Shown: one piece after another, positions 1 to 9,475 of the stretch | Numbering within the stretch: the stretch's first letter is position 1 | Layout: every line of letters starts with the position of its first letter | Source of the DNA: Roseicitreum antarcticum | GTDB taxonomy: Bacteria > Pseudomonadota > Alphaproteobacteria > Rhodobacterales > Rhodobacteraceae | Direction: 5' to 3' | DNA: 64,000 bases | NCBI RefSeq assembly: GCF_014681765.1 | Contig: NZ_CP061502.1 | Coordinates: 124,001-188,000, forward strand | Made by a program: the position numbers and the translations under genes | Notes under the pieces: generated by a model | Told to the model about the DNA's origin: nothing | The model's input: only the letters and a program-made list of their open reading frames with translations | Database searches by the model: none

Positions 1-2429
1 GCGCGCTGAATTCCAGCCGTCAGAACATCCAGGTCCGCACCACCGCCGCCGTCAGCACCCCCGCCCAGTTCGAAGCGCTGGTGATCCGCGACGGCATCCG
101 CATGGGCGATGTGGCCCGCGTCAGCCTTGGCCCTGCACCGGGGGAAACCATTTTGCGCGCCAATGACCAGTCGGGGCTGGGGCTGGGCATCATCCGGCAG
201 GCGCAGTCGAACACGCTGGACATTTCCGCCACCGTCACCGGCATCGTGGCAGAGCTGCAAGACATCCTGCCCGATGACGTCAATATCTTCATCACGTCGG
301 ACGAGGCGACATTCGTCAGCGGCGCGATCGAAGAGGTGGTCAGCACCCTCGCCCTCGCGCTTCTGATCGTGGTCGCCATCATCTACCTGTTCTTGCGCGA
401 CGCCCGCGCCACGCTGATCCCCACAGTTACGCTACCGGTCGCGCTGATCGGCACGCTGGCGGCAATCTGGATCGCGGGGTTCTCGGTCAATATCCTGACG
501 CTGCTGGCGCTGGTGCTGGCCACCGGCATGGTGGTGGATGATGCCATCGTAGTGCTGGAAAACATCGTGCGGCGGCGCGCGCAGGGCATGGGGCCGCGCG
601 CGGCTGCCGTGCTGGGCACCCGGCAGGTTTTCTTTGCCGTTGTCACCACCACCGCCACGCTGGCCGCCGTCTTCATCCCGCTGTCCTTCCTGCCCGGGCA
701 GGCCGGTGGGCTGTTTCGTGAATTTGGCTTCACGCTGGCCATGGCCGTGATGCTGTCATCGGTCGTGGCACTGACGCTGTGCCCGGTTCTGGCCAGCCGC
801 CTGCTGACCGCAACGCCGGACCCCGACCCGCGCGGCCCGCTGGTGTGGCTGGGCAACCGGCTGGCGGGCGCCTATGCCAACGCCTTGCGCGCCGCGCTCG
901 CCATGCCCGGCACGGTCGTCACCCTCGCCGTGGTCTTCGCCGCCACTGCCGCGCTGGGTGCCCTGTCGATCCGGCAGGAACTGACCCCCGCCGAAGATCG
1001 CGGCGTCGCCATCCTCAGCCTCAGCGGGCCGCAAGGCGTGGCGCTGGACTATACCGACCGCAAGATGCGCGAGATCGAGGATATCATCGCCCCCTTGCGT
1101 GCCTCGGGTGAGATCACGAACCTTTTTGCCATCGCGGGCCTTGGCGGGCAGGAAAACCGGGGCTTCATGGTCATGACGCTGGCACCGTGGGACGCGCGCA
1201 CCCGCTCGCAAAACGACATCGTGGGCGAAATCAACGCGGGCCTGCGCAATGTCATCGGCGTGCGCGCCTTTGCCATCCAGCCCAATTCGCTGGGCATTCG
1301 CGGCGCGGGCCGGGGCCTCAGCTTTGCCGTGGTGGGCAACAGCTATGAGGCCATCGCCGAGCGGGCCGAGGCGCTGGTCGCCGCGATGAGCCAGAACCCC
1401 GGTTTCGGGCAGGTCCGGCTGGATTTTGAGACCACCCAGCCCGAACTTTTCATCCAGATCGACCGCGAACGCGCCTCTGATATCGGCGTCGATATCAACG
1501 GTCTGGGCGAGGCCTTGCAGGCCGTGCTTGACGGCCGGTCGGTCGGCGATGTGTTCATCGACAACCGCACCTATGACATTCAGATGCTGTCCACCCGCAC
1601 CCCCGTGCGCGATCCCGGCGATCTGGGGCGCATTCTGGTGCGGTCGGAAAATGGCACCATGGTGCCCATGTCCAGCTTCGTTACCCTGCAAGAACGCGCC
1701 ACAGCCCCCCAACTGGCGCGCGAAGGGCAGATGCCCTCGGTCGAGATCAGCGCGGGCCTGACAGATGCGCTGGCGCTTGGCCCCGCCATGCAAGAGGCCC
1801 AGCGTATCGCCGACGGCGTACTGGACCCGGGCCAGCGCATCGTGCCGCTGGCCGAGGCCGCGTCGCTGGATGAAACCTCCAGCGGGATATTGCTCGTCTT
1901 CGGCTTCGCCATTCTGGTGGTTTTTCTGGTGCTGGCCGCGCAGTTCGAAAGCTTCATTTCGGCCATCGTCGTCATGGCCACCGTGCCGCTGGGCCTTGCC
2001 TGCGCCATGGTCGCGCTGTGGCTGACGGGAACCAGCCTGAATGTCTATTCGCAGATCGGTCTGGTGCTGCTGGTCGGAATCATGGCGAAAAACGGCATCC
2101 TGATCGTCGAATTTGCCAACCAGCTGCGCGATGCGGGCGCGGATGTCTATGACGCGATCTTCCGCGCCTCGACCATCCGGCTGCGCCCGGTGATGATGAC
2201 CATGACATCCACCGTGCTGGGTGGCGTACCGTTGATCCTGTCCAGCGGCGCGGGCGCCGAGGCGCGTGAGGCATTGGGTTGGGTCGTCGTTGGCGGGCTG
2301 GGGCTGGCAACGCTCGCCACGCTGTTCCTGACGCCCGTGGCCTACCTGCTGCTTGCGGGCTTCAGCGCGCCACGCGCCGCGCAGGCTGCCGCGCTGGACC
2401 GCGAACTGGTGCAGGCTTCCGCGCGCTGA
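1..2429 (+). CDS. RND efflux permease (HAE1/AcrB type), 5' partial
   Basis: Inner-membrane proton-driven multidrug efflux pump subunit of the hydrophobe/amphiphile RND family. The frame is already open at the first bases of the window (codons from base 3), so the N-terminus lies outside; about 808 residues remain of the usual 1,020-1,050. Visible family features are the GMVVDDAIVVLENI block of transmembrane helix 4, whose paired aspartates form the proton relay, a following TTTATLAAVFIPL helix, and the C-terminal GIMAKNGILIVEFANQLRDA block. The missing part should hold the first transmembrane helix and part of the first porter domain. Its adaptor is probably upstream, out of view. It ends 79 bases before the convergent TetR gene. 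Substrate cannot be told. Confidence 0.93.
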   Translation, partial: ALNSSRQNIQVRTTAAVSTPAQFEALVIRDGIRMGDVARVSLGPAPGETILRANDQSGLGLGIIRQAQSNTLDISATVTGIVAELQDILPDDVNIFITSDEATFVSGAIEEVVSTLALALLIVVAIIYLFLRDARATLIPTVTLPVALIGTLAAIWIAGFSVNILTLLALVLATGMVVDDAIVVLENIVRRRAQGMGPRAAAVLGTRQVFFAVVTTTATLAAVFIPLSFLPGQAGGLFREFGFTLAMAVMLSSVVALTLCPVLASRLLTATPDPDPRGPLVWLGNRLAGAYANALRAALAMPGTVVTLAVVFAATAALGALSIRQELTPAEDRGVAILSLSGPQGVALDYTDRKMREIEDIIAPLRASGEITNLFAIAGLGGQENRGFMVMTLAPWDARTRSQNDIVGEINAGLRNVIGVRAFAIQPNSLGIRGAGRGLSFAVVGNSYEAIAERAEALVAAMSQNPGFGQVRLDFETTQPELFIQIDRERASDIGVDINGLGEALQAVLDGRSVGDVFIDNRTYDIQMLSTRTPVRDPGDLGRILVRSENGTMVPMSSFVTLQERATAPQLAREGQMPSVEISAGLTDALALGPAMQEAQRIADGVLDPGQRIVPLAEAASLDETSSGILLVFGFAILVVFLVLAAQFESFISAIVVMATVPLGLACAMVALWLTGTSLNVYSQIGLVLLVGIMAKNGILIVEFANQLRDAGADVYDAIFRASTIRLRPVMMTMTSTVLGGVPLILSSGAGAEAREALGWVVVGGLGLATLATLFLTPVAYLLLAGFSAPRAAQAAALDRELVQASAR

Positions 2430-2508
2430 GGGGCGGGGCAGGCATCAGCCGCGCCGCGATAGGCACGAACGGGCCGATGCGTGCGGGCGCGTCAATCCTC
2501 CGGGCGCC

Positions 2509-3054
2509 TCAGTCCTGCGGCGGTTCCAGCCGCGCGGCGATCCAGCCCATGACCGCCGCTTCCTCTGCTTGCGTCAGAACGCTGACATTCATCAATTGCA
2601 TGGTGCGGATGCCATGCACCACCAAAAACGCCGCCGTCGCCATGTCGGGGTCGGTGGCGTTGCTGCGGATCAGGTCCAGAAACGCGCGCTCTTGCTGGCG
2701 CACGGGTTCCAGGATCGTCGGATCTTCGACCAGCGCCGCCAGCAGGCCCGCCGGCGGACCCGCCTTGGCCGCGCATTCGCGGCGGAACTCGGCCAGGTAG
2801 GCGGCGATCACCCCGTCGGGGCGGCCCGTGTTTTCGCCCGCGCGCAACGCAGCTTCCAGCCGGGCCAGATGGTCAGTCACCAACCCCTCCATCAGCGCGG
2901 ATTTGGATGCGAAATGATACAGCAGCCCGCCCTTCGACACCCCCGCCCGCGCCGCCACCGCATCAAGCGACAGCTTGCCGGGGCCATGTTCGCGCGCCAA
3001 ATCGCCCGCCGCTGCCAAAATTTTCGCCCGTGTCTGTCCCGTATCGCGCGCCAT
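2509..3054 (-). CDS. TetR-family transcriptional regulator
   Basis: Predicted 181-residue repressor. An N-terminal TetR DNA-binding domain is clear: the helix-turn-helix lies around LSLDAVAARAGVSKGGLLYH and is followed by FASKSALMEGLV. The C-terminal ligand domain resembles those of small efflux regulators. The ATG at 3054 (MARDTGQ) is preferred over an in-frame upstream start at 3114, because the TetR fold begins right after it and the longer version would run through the operator-like palindrome at 3076-3089. The gene is divergent from the adaptor-RND operon starting at 3165 and convergent with the upstream pump, so it most likely represses the 3165-7432 operon and itself. The ligand is unknown. 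Confidence 0.9.
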   Translation of the reverse strand: MARDTGQTRAKILAAAGDLAREHGPGKLSLDAVAARAGVSKGGLLYHFASKSALMEGLVTDHLARLEAALRAGENTGRPDGVIAAYLAEFRRECAAKAGPPAGLLAALVEDPTILEPVRQQERAFLDLIRSNATDPDMATAAFLVVHGIRTMQLMNVSVLTQAEEAAVMGWIAARLEPPQD

Positions 3055-3075
3055 GCAGCCTGCCCCCTTGACTAA

Positions 3076-3089
3076 ACCGTCTGGACGGT
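3076..3089. promoter_or_regulatory. Putative TetR operator between divergent efflux genes
   Basis: A 14-base inverted repeat, ACCGTC-TG-GACGGT, with perfect 6-base arms sits 22 bases from the TetR start and 75 bases before the adaptor start. A TTGACT (3068-3073) and a TACAGT (3089-3094) lie on its two edges and could be promoter elements with short spacing. Position and symmetry suit a TetR-type operator. That this TetR binds here is inference. Confidence 0.6.
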
Positions 3090-3164
3090 ACAGTAACCCG
3101 GCGTAAATTGGCAAGCCACCTTGCGCGGCCTGCCCTGCGACACCTTTGCCAACAGGGGGCCGGA

Positions 3165-4325
3165 ATGGTCAAACGCTTGATAATCGCCGTGGTGCTGCTG
3201 GGTCTCATCGGGGGCGGGCTGGTCGGCTTCAACCTGTTCCGCGACAAGATGATCACAGACATCTTCGCCAACATGCCGGTGCAACCGCTGCCCGTCAGCA
3301 CAACCACCGCCACCGAAGGCCCCTGGCAGCCCACGATCAACGGCATCGGCACGGTCAATGCGGGCCAGGGCGTCGACCTCAGCGTCGAGGCGGCGGGCAT
3401 CATCACCGAGGTCCTGTTCACCGCCAACAGCCGCGTCGAACAGGGCGACCTGCTGCTGCGGCTGGATGACGTGGCACAGCGCAGCGACCTTGCCGTGGCG
3501 CAATCGCAGCAAGAGCTCGACACCCTGAACCTGGAGCGCGCGCGCGAACTGCAAAGCCGTGGCATCGGCACCAGCGCCACGCTGGATGCCAACCAGGCGG
3601 CGGCCCGCACCTCGGCGGCGCAGGTGGAACGCGCGATGGCGCTGATCGAACAGCGCCAGTTGATCGCACCGTTTTCCGGCACAATCGGCCTGCCGCGTAT
3701 CGATCTGGGGCAATATGTGCAGCCCGGCAGCATCATCACCACCCTGCAAGACCTTGACGACATGCGGGTGGATTTCAGCCTGCCTGAACAGCAACTGCCG
3801 GACCTTTTCATCGGGCAGAAACTGACCGTGCGCGCAGATGGCAGCCCCGACAGTTTCGCGGGCGAAATCACCGGCATCGACCCGCGGGTGAACGCCGCAA
3901 GCCGCATGGTGGCCGTGCGCGGGTCCATCGCCAACCCGGGCGGGCAACTGACGCCGGGGCAGTTCGTGCGCATCCGCATCGACCTGCCGCGCGAAGAAGG
4001 CGTGATTGCCCTGCCGCAAACCGCCGTGGTGACCAGCCTTTATGGCGATTATGTCTATGCCGTGCGCCCGCGCGAAGATGATTCAGAGGTGCTGGAAGCC
4101 CGGCAGATCTTCGTCGACCCCGGTCGCCGTGTCGAAGGCCGGGTCGAGGTGCGGCGCGGCGTGGCGGCGGGCGACATCGTCGTAACCGCAGGTCAGAACC
4201 GTCTGACCAATGGCGGGCCGGTGCTGTTGTCAAACGCTGAGGACCCTCAGCCCGAACCCGGCACCGAAGCCACGACCGAACCCACCGCTGACGCTGCCGA
4301 CACTGCCGGGGCGGCCGCGCAATGA
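3165..4325 (+). CDS. RND periplasmic adaptor (membrane fusion protein)
   Basis: A 386-residue HlyD/AcrA-like adaptor that links the inner-membrane RND pump to an outer-membrane channel. It begins with one hydrophobic helix (residues about 4-19, LIIAVVLLGLIGGGLVGF) that anchors or exports it. A lipoyl/barrel-sandwich half-motif (VEAAGIITEVLFTANSRVEQGDLLLRLDD), an alpha-helical hairpin rich in Q/E/A/R, the second half-motif (LIAPFSGTIGLPRIDLGQYV), and beta-barrel and membrane-proximal domains follow. The tail is a low-complexity Pro/Glu/Thr/Ala stretch. ATG at 3165 is chosen because it follows a purine-rich CAGGGGG site and directly precedes the hydrophobic helix; an earlier TTG in frame adds an unlikely leader. 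Its stop overlaps the next start by ATGA, so the two are co-translated. Confidence 0.93.
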   Translation: MVKRLIIAVVLLGLIGGGLVGFNLFRDKMITDIFANMPVQPLPVSTTTATEGPWQPTINGIGTVNAGQGVDLSVEAAGIITEVLFTANSRVEQGDLLLRLDDVAQRSDLAVAQSQQELDTLNLERARELQSRGIGTSATLDANQAAARTSAAQVERAMALIEQRQLIAPFSGTIGLPRIDLGQYVQPGSIITTLQDLDDMRVDFSLPEQQLPDLFIGQKLTVRADGSPDSFAGEITGIDPRVNAASRMVAVRGSIANPGGQLTPGQFVRIRIDLPREEGVIALPQTAVVTSLYGDYVYAVRPREDDSEVLEARQIFVDPGRRVEGRVEVRRGVAAGDIVVTAGQNRLTNGGPVLLSNAEDPQPEPGTEATTEPTADAADTAGAAAQ

Positions 4326-7300
4326 GCCTTTCAGACATCTTCATCAAGCGCCCGGTCCTGTCCACCGTGCTGGGCCTCATGATCCTGCTGGTGGGGCTTC
4401 AGGGCCTGTTCGGCCTGCAAATCCGCCAGTATCCTCAGGTGGATGAAACGGTCATCACCATCACCACGGTCTATCCCGGGGCCGCGCCTGACCTGATCCA
4501 GGGCTTTGTCACCGCGCCCATCGCGGCGGCGGTCGCCACCACCGAAGGGGTCGACTACGTCACCACGCAGTCGCGCCCCTCCGCGTCGGTCGTGACGGTC
4601 AACATGCAGTTGGGCTCGAACCCCGACACCGCGCTGACCGAAGTCATGTCCAAGGTGCAGCAGGTCCGCGCACAACTGCCGCAAGACGCGCAGGACCCCA
4701 GCATCGTCAAGGGCACGGGCATGACCTTTGCCACGATGTATCTGGGCGTGAAGAACCCCAACATGACCCCCGAACAGGTCACCGAATACATCGAACGCGT
4801 GATCCGCCCGCGCATGTCCACCATCGACGGCGTGGCCGAGGCCCAAGTCATGGGCGCGGCCAGCTATGCCATGCGCATCTGGATCGACCCGGTGCGGCTG
4901 GCGGGGCAGGGCCTGACCGCCCTGGATGTGCAGGGCGCCATCAACAGCGCCAACTTCCTGTCCGCGCCCGGGCGCACGCGCAACGAATTCGTGAGCTATT
5001 CCATCACCATGGAATCCACCCTGCAAACGCCCGAGGAATTCGGCGCGCTGCCGATTTCCGGCACCGGCGACGCGGTGGTGCGGCTGCGCGACGTGGCCCG
5101 CATCGAACTGGCCGCCGAATCCAGCGACATGGTGGTGACCTTCGACGGCGAGCCCGGCACTTTCATCGGGGTCTTCCCCGCGCCCGGCGCCAACCCGCTG
5201 GATACCGCCGCCGCCGTGGTGGACGAACTGCCCGCGCTTCAGGCAAGCCTGCCCGATGGCATGACCATCACGCTGGTCTATGACGCGACCGAACAGATCT
5301 CGGCGTCGATCACCGAAGTGCTGCGCACCATCATCGAGGCGACGCTGATCGTCGGCATCGTCATCTTGATCTTCATGGGGTCCTTCCGGTCGGTCCTGAT
5401 GCCGCTGATGGCGATCCCGCTGTCGCTGGTGGGGGTGTTGTTCATCCTTTTCCTGATGGGCTATTCCATCAACCTGCTGACCCTTCTGGCCATGGTGCTG
5501 GCCATCGGGCTGGTGGTGGATGACGCGATTATCGTGGTCGAAAACATCCAGCGCCATATCGACGACGGCCTGTCGCCGCGTCAGGCGGCCTTCGTATCGA
5601 TGAAGGAACTCTTCGGGTCGATCATCGCGATGATGCTGACGTTGATCGCGGTCTTCATGCCGCTGTTTTTCACCGCTGGCCTGACCGGCGCGCTGTTCCG
5701 CGAATTTGCGGTGACGCTGGCCGGGGCGGTCTTCATCTCGGGCGTGGTGGCGCTGACGATCTCGCCGATGCTGGCGGCGCGGGTATTGAAAAAAGGCGGG
5801 CACAACCGCTTTCAGGGCGCCATTGACCGGGGCTTTCAGCGCGTCGAGGGCTGGTATGAGCGTCGCCTGGCGTCTTCCTTCGATTACCGCCCCGTCACCA
5901 TGCTGATGGTCGTGGTGCTGGTGGGCGTCACCGGCTACCTGTTCACCAAGACCTCGGGCGAGCTTGCGCCAGAGGAAGATTCCGGTGCGCTCTTCTCGAT
6001 CATCAGCGCGCCGTCTTATGCGACCATCGACTACACCCGCGGCTATGTCGAAGAAATGCGCGCCCTGACCAGTGAGATACCAGAGGTCGCGACCGACTTT
6101 TCCATCGTCGGTTTCGGCGGGGCCACCAATTCGGGCATCATGCTGTGGGCGATGGAGGACTGGGCCGACCGCGACCGCACGCAGGCCCAGATTCAGGGCG
6201 ACATTCAGGGCCGCATCGGCGGCGTGACAGGGGTGCAGGCCTTCGTCTTCGCGCCCCCTACCCTGCCTGGCGCGGGGGGTGGCTTGCCGATCTCGCTCGT
6301 GGTGCAATCCACCGGCGACCCCGCGCAGGTCTATGAGGTGGCCGAGGAAATCCGCGCGCAGGCGCAGGCTTCGGGCCAGTTCATCGTGGTGCAGAACTCG
6401 CTCAACTATGATGCAGCCCAGGTTGTCATCACCATCGACCGCGACCGCGCTGCGGCGCTGAACCTGCCCGCGTCCCAGATCGGCGCAGCGCTGAGCCTGC
6501 TGGTCGGCGACGGGTCCATCGCGCAGTTCGACCGCGACAGCAACAGCTATGATGTCATCATGCAGGTGCCTGCGGAATACCGCGACAATCCCGAACGGCT
6601 GGGCGAATTCTACGTCCGCGCCACCACCGGCGACATGGTGCCGCTGTCGGCGGTGATCACCACCGGGCGCAAGGCCAGTGCCGGCGCGATCGAACAGTTC
6701 AACCAGCTCAATTCCGCGACGCTGACCGCGCTGCCGCTGCCGGGCGTGTCCACCGGGCAGGGGCTGGCCACGATCGAGGATATCGCCCGCCCGCTGTTGC
6801 CTGACGGCTTTTTCATCGACTATGCCGGGCAATCGCGGCTGGAGAAATCCGAGGGCAGTTCCATCGTGCTCGCCTTCGTGCTTGCAATCGTTGTGATCTA
6901 TCTGGTGCTGGCCGCGCAGTTTGAAAGCTTCCGTGACCCGTTCATCATCCTGATGTCGGTGCCGCTGGCGATCTTTGGCGTGATCGTGCCGCTGAACCTG
7001 GGGCTGGGAACGCTGAACATCTACACGCAGGTGGGGCTGATCACGCTGATCGGCCTGATCACCAAGCACGGCATCTTGCTGGTGGAATTCGCCAACCAGT
7101 TGCGGCGCGATCAGGGCCTCAGCCGGGCGGCGGGCATCGTGGCATCTGCCCGCCTGCGGCTGCGCCCGATCTTGATGACCACGCTGGCCACCGCGCTGGG
7201 GGTCGTGCCCCTGATGACCGCCGATGGCGCAGGGGCGGCGGCGCGCTTTGCCATGGGGCTGGTGATCTTTTCGGGCATCACTGTGGGGACGCTGTTCACC

Positions 7301-7432
7301 CTGTTCGTGGTGCCGATGTTCTATACGCTGATCTCGCCGAAAGAGAATGTGGCTGAGGCCGAGGGCCCCGAGGCTGAGGCGCCTGCCGGGGGGCACCCTG
7401 AGGGACCGGCAGCCCCCGCCCCCGGCGCCTGA
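4322..7432 (+). CDS. RND efflux permease (HAE1/AcrB type), complete
   Basis: A full-length 1,036-residue RND pump. The sequence opens with MSLSDIFIKRPVLSTVL, the usual cytoplasmic start before helix 1. Family landmarks are the helix-4 proton-relay block GLVVDDAIIVVENIQRH, the repeat-internal signature LVLAAQFESFRDPFI, and the helix-10/11 block LITKHGILLVEFANQLRRD. A Pro/Glu/Ala-rich cytoplasmic tail follows. It overlaps the adaptor gene by 4 bases and forms a two-gene operon with it; no outer-membrane TolC-type gene is adjacent, so a channel encoded elsewhere would be needed. Together with the pump at the window start this gives two RND pumps around one TetR regulator. Drug specificity cannot be read from sequence. 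Confidence 0.95.
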   Translation: MSLSDIFIKRPVLSTVLGLMILLVGLQGLFGLQIRQYPQVDETVITITTVYPGAAPDLIQGFVTAPIAAAVATTEGVDYVTTQSRPSASVVTVNMQLGSNPDTALTEVMSKVQQVRAQLPQDAQDPSIVKGTGMTFATMYLGVKNPNMTPEQVTEYIERVIRPRMSTIDGVAEAQVMGAASYAMRIWIDPVRLAGQGLTALDVQGAINSANFLSAPGRTRNEFVSYSITMESTLQTPEEFGALPISGTGDAVVRLRDVARIELAAESSDMVVTFDGEPGTFIGVFPAPGANPLDTAAAVVDELPALQASLPDGMTITLVYDATEQISASITEVLRTIIEATLIVGIVILIFMGSFRSVLMPLMAIPLSLVGVLFILFLMGYSINLLTLLAMVLAIGLVVDDAIIVVENIQRHIDDGLSPRQAAFVSMKELFGSIIAMMLTLIAVFMPLFFTAGLTGALFREFAVTLAGAVFISGVVALTISPMLAARVLKKGGHNRFQGAIDRGFQRVEGWYERRLASSFDYRPVTMLMVVVLVGVTGYLFTKTSGELAPEEDSGALFSIISAPSYATIDYTRGYVEEMRALTSEIPEVATDFSIVGFGGATNSGIMLWAMEDWADRDRTQAQIQGDIQGRIGGVTGVQAFVFAPPTLPGAGGGLPISLVVQSTGDPAQVYEVAEEIRAQAQASGQFIVVQNSLNYDAAQVVITIDRDRAAALNLPASQIGAALSLLVGDGSIAQFDRDSNSYDVIMQVPAEYRDNPERLGEFYVRATTGDMVPLSAVITTGRKASAGAIEQFNQLNSATLTALPLPGVSTGQGLATIEDIARPLLPDGFFIDYAGQSRLEKSEGSSIVLAFVLAIVVIYLVLAAQFESFRDPFIILMSVPLAIFGVIVPLNLGLGTLNIYTQVGLITLIGLITKHGILLVEFANQLRRDQGLSRAAGIVASARLRLRPILMTTLATALGVVPLMTADGAGAAARFAMGLVIFSGITVGTLFTLFVVPMFYTLISPKENVAEAEGPEAEAPAGGHPEGPAAPAPGA

Positions 7433-7461
7433 ACGGCGCGGCGCGCGGCCGTCCCCGGGCC

Positions 7462-8280
7462 TTAACCCGCAGGCGGCAGCGCCCCGGCGGCGCCCAGCCG
7501 ATCCAGCAACGCTGCCCCGTTGCGCCGGATATGCGCGTCCAGCCGTTGCACGGCCAGCGCGGCGTCGTGCTTGACGGCGGCATCGGCGATGGCGCTGTGT
7601 TCGGCATCAGCGTCCCGGTCGCCCGTCGCCGCCGCGCCAAGCGCCCGGTCCATCCGGCGGTAACGTTCATGCTGATGGTGCAGCACGTCGCAAAACTGCA
7701 AAAGCTGCGGCATCCCGCATTGCACCAGCAGGCTGCGGTGAAACGCGCGATGCACCGCCTCCCATGACTGCGCGAGGCTTTTCTGCGCGAGGTTCTTCTG
7801 CCCCGCGTTCCCCTGCGCAAAACTCCCTTGCACAGAGCTCCCTTGCGCGGCCCCCCCTGCCCCGCCGACAGCGCCATCGCCATCGCCATCCCTTGACGTA
7901 TGCGTCAGCCGGTACAGCGCACCCAGTACGTCACTTTCCCATTTCACCCCGCCCCGTGCGATGGACTGGCGCAACGCCAGCCCCTCCAGTTCGGCGCGCA
8001 GCACCGTCACCTCGACCAGATGCGGGCCCGAGACCGGGGCGATCCGGTACCCTCGGTGTTCCTCGAACGTCACCAGCCCGTCGGTAACCAGCTTGCCGAT
8101 CCCCTCGCGCACCGAAGAGACACTGATCCCGAAGGTCCGCCGCAGTGCATCAAGGTTCAGCTTGCCCCCGGGCGGCAGCGCGCCCGACATGATGTCCTCG
8201 CGCACGGCCATTGCCACGCGGCTGGCCAGCGTCTTCTTTGCCGGGGCATCGGCAGCAGCAGGGGATCGGGGCGGGGTCAT
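7462..8280 (-). CDS. GntR-family (FCD-type) regulator with low-complexity insert
   Basis: A 272-residue transcription factor. An N-terminal winged helix (about residues 15-85, DALRRTFGISVSSVREGIGK) is of the GntR/FadR class; the C-terminal half is an FCD-type ligand domain (LRAELEGLALRQSI, then AVHRAFHRSLLVQCGM). The unusual feature is a roughly 43-residue insert (about residues 129-171) of Gly/Ala/Gln/Ser, coded by six 15-base near-repeats, lying where the FCD helices 1 and 2 should join. ATG at 8280 is chosen because the fold begins soon after; longer in-frame starts run into the divergent mutarotase gene. It may control galM, which is transcribed the other way. Effector is unknown. Confidence 0.82.
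   Translation of the reverse strand: MTPPRSPAAADAPAKKTLASRVAMAVREDIMSGALPPGGKLNLDALRRTFGISVSSVREGIGKLVTDGLVTFEEHRGYRIAPVSGPHLVEVTVLRAELEGLALRQSIARGGVKWESDVLGALYRLTHTSRDGDGDGAVGGAGGAAQGSSVQGSFAQGNAGQKNLAQKSLAQSWEAVHRAFHRSLLVQCGMPQLLQFCDVLHHQHERYRRMDRALGAAATGDRDADAEHSAIADAAVKHDAALAVQRLDAHIRRNGAALLDRLGAAGALPPAG
7768..7857. repeat. 15-bp tandem repeat inside GntR gene (about six units)
   Basis: Six imperfect 15-base units start at 7768, 7783, 7798, 7813, 7828 and 7843. They begin CTGCGC, CTGCGC, CTGCCC, CTGCGC, TTGCAC and TTGCGC. Because the unit is a multiple of three, it is read in the GntR gene as five-residue repeats of the type Q-G/K-x-x-A. This is a coding minisatellite that could vary in copy number without a frameshift. 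Confidence 0.8.
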
Positions 8281-8425
8281 CACGGCGGCGCGGAGTCCGG
8301 GTTGGGAAGGGCTGCCTTTCTTCTGGCACAAAACCACCCCCCTGCAAAGCGCCGCACAGCCGGTTGCAGCGGGCGGCATTTGCGCGCAAGACTTGCGGCC
8401 AAACCCAAACCCAGGAGGCCCCGCC

Positions 8426-9475
8426 ATGACCGTCACCCACAGCGACTTTGGAACCCATGACGGTCGGCCCGTCGGGCTCTGGACTGTTACGGCACAAACC
8501 GCGCTGGGGCAGGTCGCATTCTGCGTCACCGATTTCGGTGCCACGCTGCAACGCGTCACCCTGCCCGATGCGCGGGGCAACCCCACGGACATCGCGCTGG
8601 GATATGACACGCTGGCGGAATACGCCACCGGGGGCAGCTATTTCGGCGCCATTGCCGGGCGCTATGCCAACCGCATCCGGGGTGGGCACTGCACCGTCGC
8701 GGGCGCAGAGCTGCACCTGACCCCGAATGAGGGCGCAAACCACCTGCACGGCGGGCCTGAGGGCTTTCACCGCCAGATATGGGACGCCACCCCCTTGCCC
8801 GATGGTGACGGCGTGGCGCTGCACCTGATTTCGCCTGATGGCGACATGGGCTATCCCGGCACGCTCAGCCTGTCGGTCACCTACCGCATCACCGACACCG
8901 GCGCACTGCATGTCGAGATGACGGGCACCACCGACCGCCCGACGCTGTGCAACCCCGCGCAGCACAGCCTTTGGAACCTTGGCGGCCATGCAGGCGCGCC
9001 GGTGACGGACCATATCGCGCACCTGTCGGCCGGCTTCTATACGCCGGTGGATGCAGGCCTGATCCCTACGGGTGAGGTTGCAAGCGTCCTGGACACCCCG
9101 TTCGATTTCCGCGCCGCCAAACCCATCGGGCGTGACCTGATGGCCGCATCCGACATCGGCTATGACCATAATTTCGTGCTGGGGCTGCCCGGGGCCGACG
9201 GGCTGCGCGATTGCGCGCGCGTCCTGTGTCCTGCCAACGGGCTGGGCGTGGTGCTGCGCACGACAGAGCCCGGCGTACAATTCTATACCGGCGGGCATAT
9301 GGGTGCAGACAGCCCGGGCAAGGACGGCGCCCGCTATGGCCCCTTCAGCGGCTTTGCACTGGAAACGCAGAAATTCCCCGACAGCCCGAACCTCGCGCAT
9401 TTCCCACAAGCCACGCTGATGCCCGATGCACGCTACCACCACCGCATGACGTTCGATTTCTTCCATGAGGGGTAA
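8426..9475 (+). CDS. galM: Aldose 1-epimerase (galactose mutarotase)
   Basis: Interconverts alpha and beta anomers of aldohexoses such as galactose in the cytoplasm. The 349-residue length is typical. Visible family motifs are GRYANRI, NEGANHLHGGPEGFH (His-106 and His-108 region), NPAQHSLWNLGG with the catalytic histidine, YDHNFVL, and ETQKFPDSPN with the catalytic glutamate near the C-terminus. The ATG at 8426 is preceded by a strong AGGAGG site at 8413-8418. The open frame upstream belongs to the shadow of the divergent GntR gene. No other sugar gene is contiguous, so which aldose pathway it serves is unclear. Confidence 0.93.
   Translation: MTVTHSDFGTHDGRPVGLWTVTAQTALGQVAFCVTDFGATLQRVTLPDARGNPTDIALGYDTLAEYATGGSYFGAIAGRYANRIRGGHCTVAGAELHLTPNEGANHLHGGPEGFHRQIWDATPLPDGDGVALHLISPDGDMGYPGTLSLSVTYRITDTGALHVEMTGTTDRPTLCNPAQHSLWNLGGHAGAPVTDHIAHLSAGFYTPVDAGLIPTGEVASVLDTPFDFRAAKPIGRDLMAASDIGYDHNFVLGLPGADGLRDCARVLCPANGLGVVLRTTEPGVQFYTGGHMGADSPGKDGARYGPFSGFALETQKFPDSPNLAHFPQATLMPDARYHHRMTFDFFHEG

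Noticed and set aside
4331-7396. A 1,021-codon open frame on the minus strand opposite the second RND gene
   Set aside because: It mirrors the RND coding sequence, is rich in His, Arg, Gln and Gly, and has no recognisable domain. GC-rich codon use leaves the antisense frame open.
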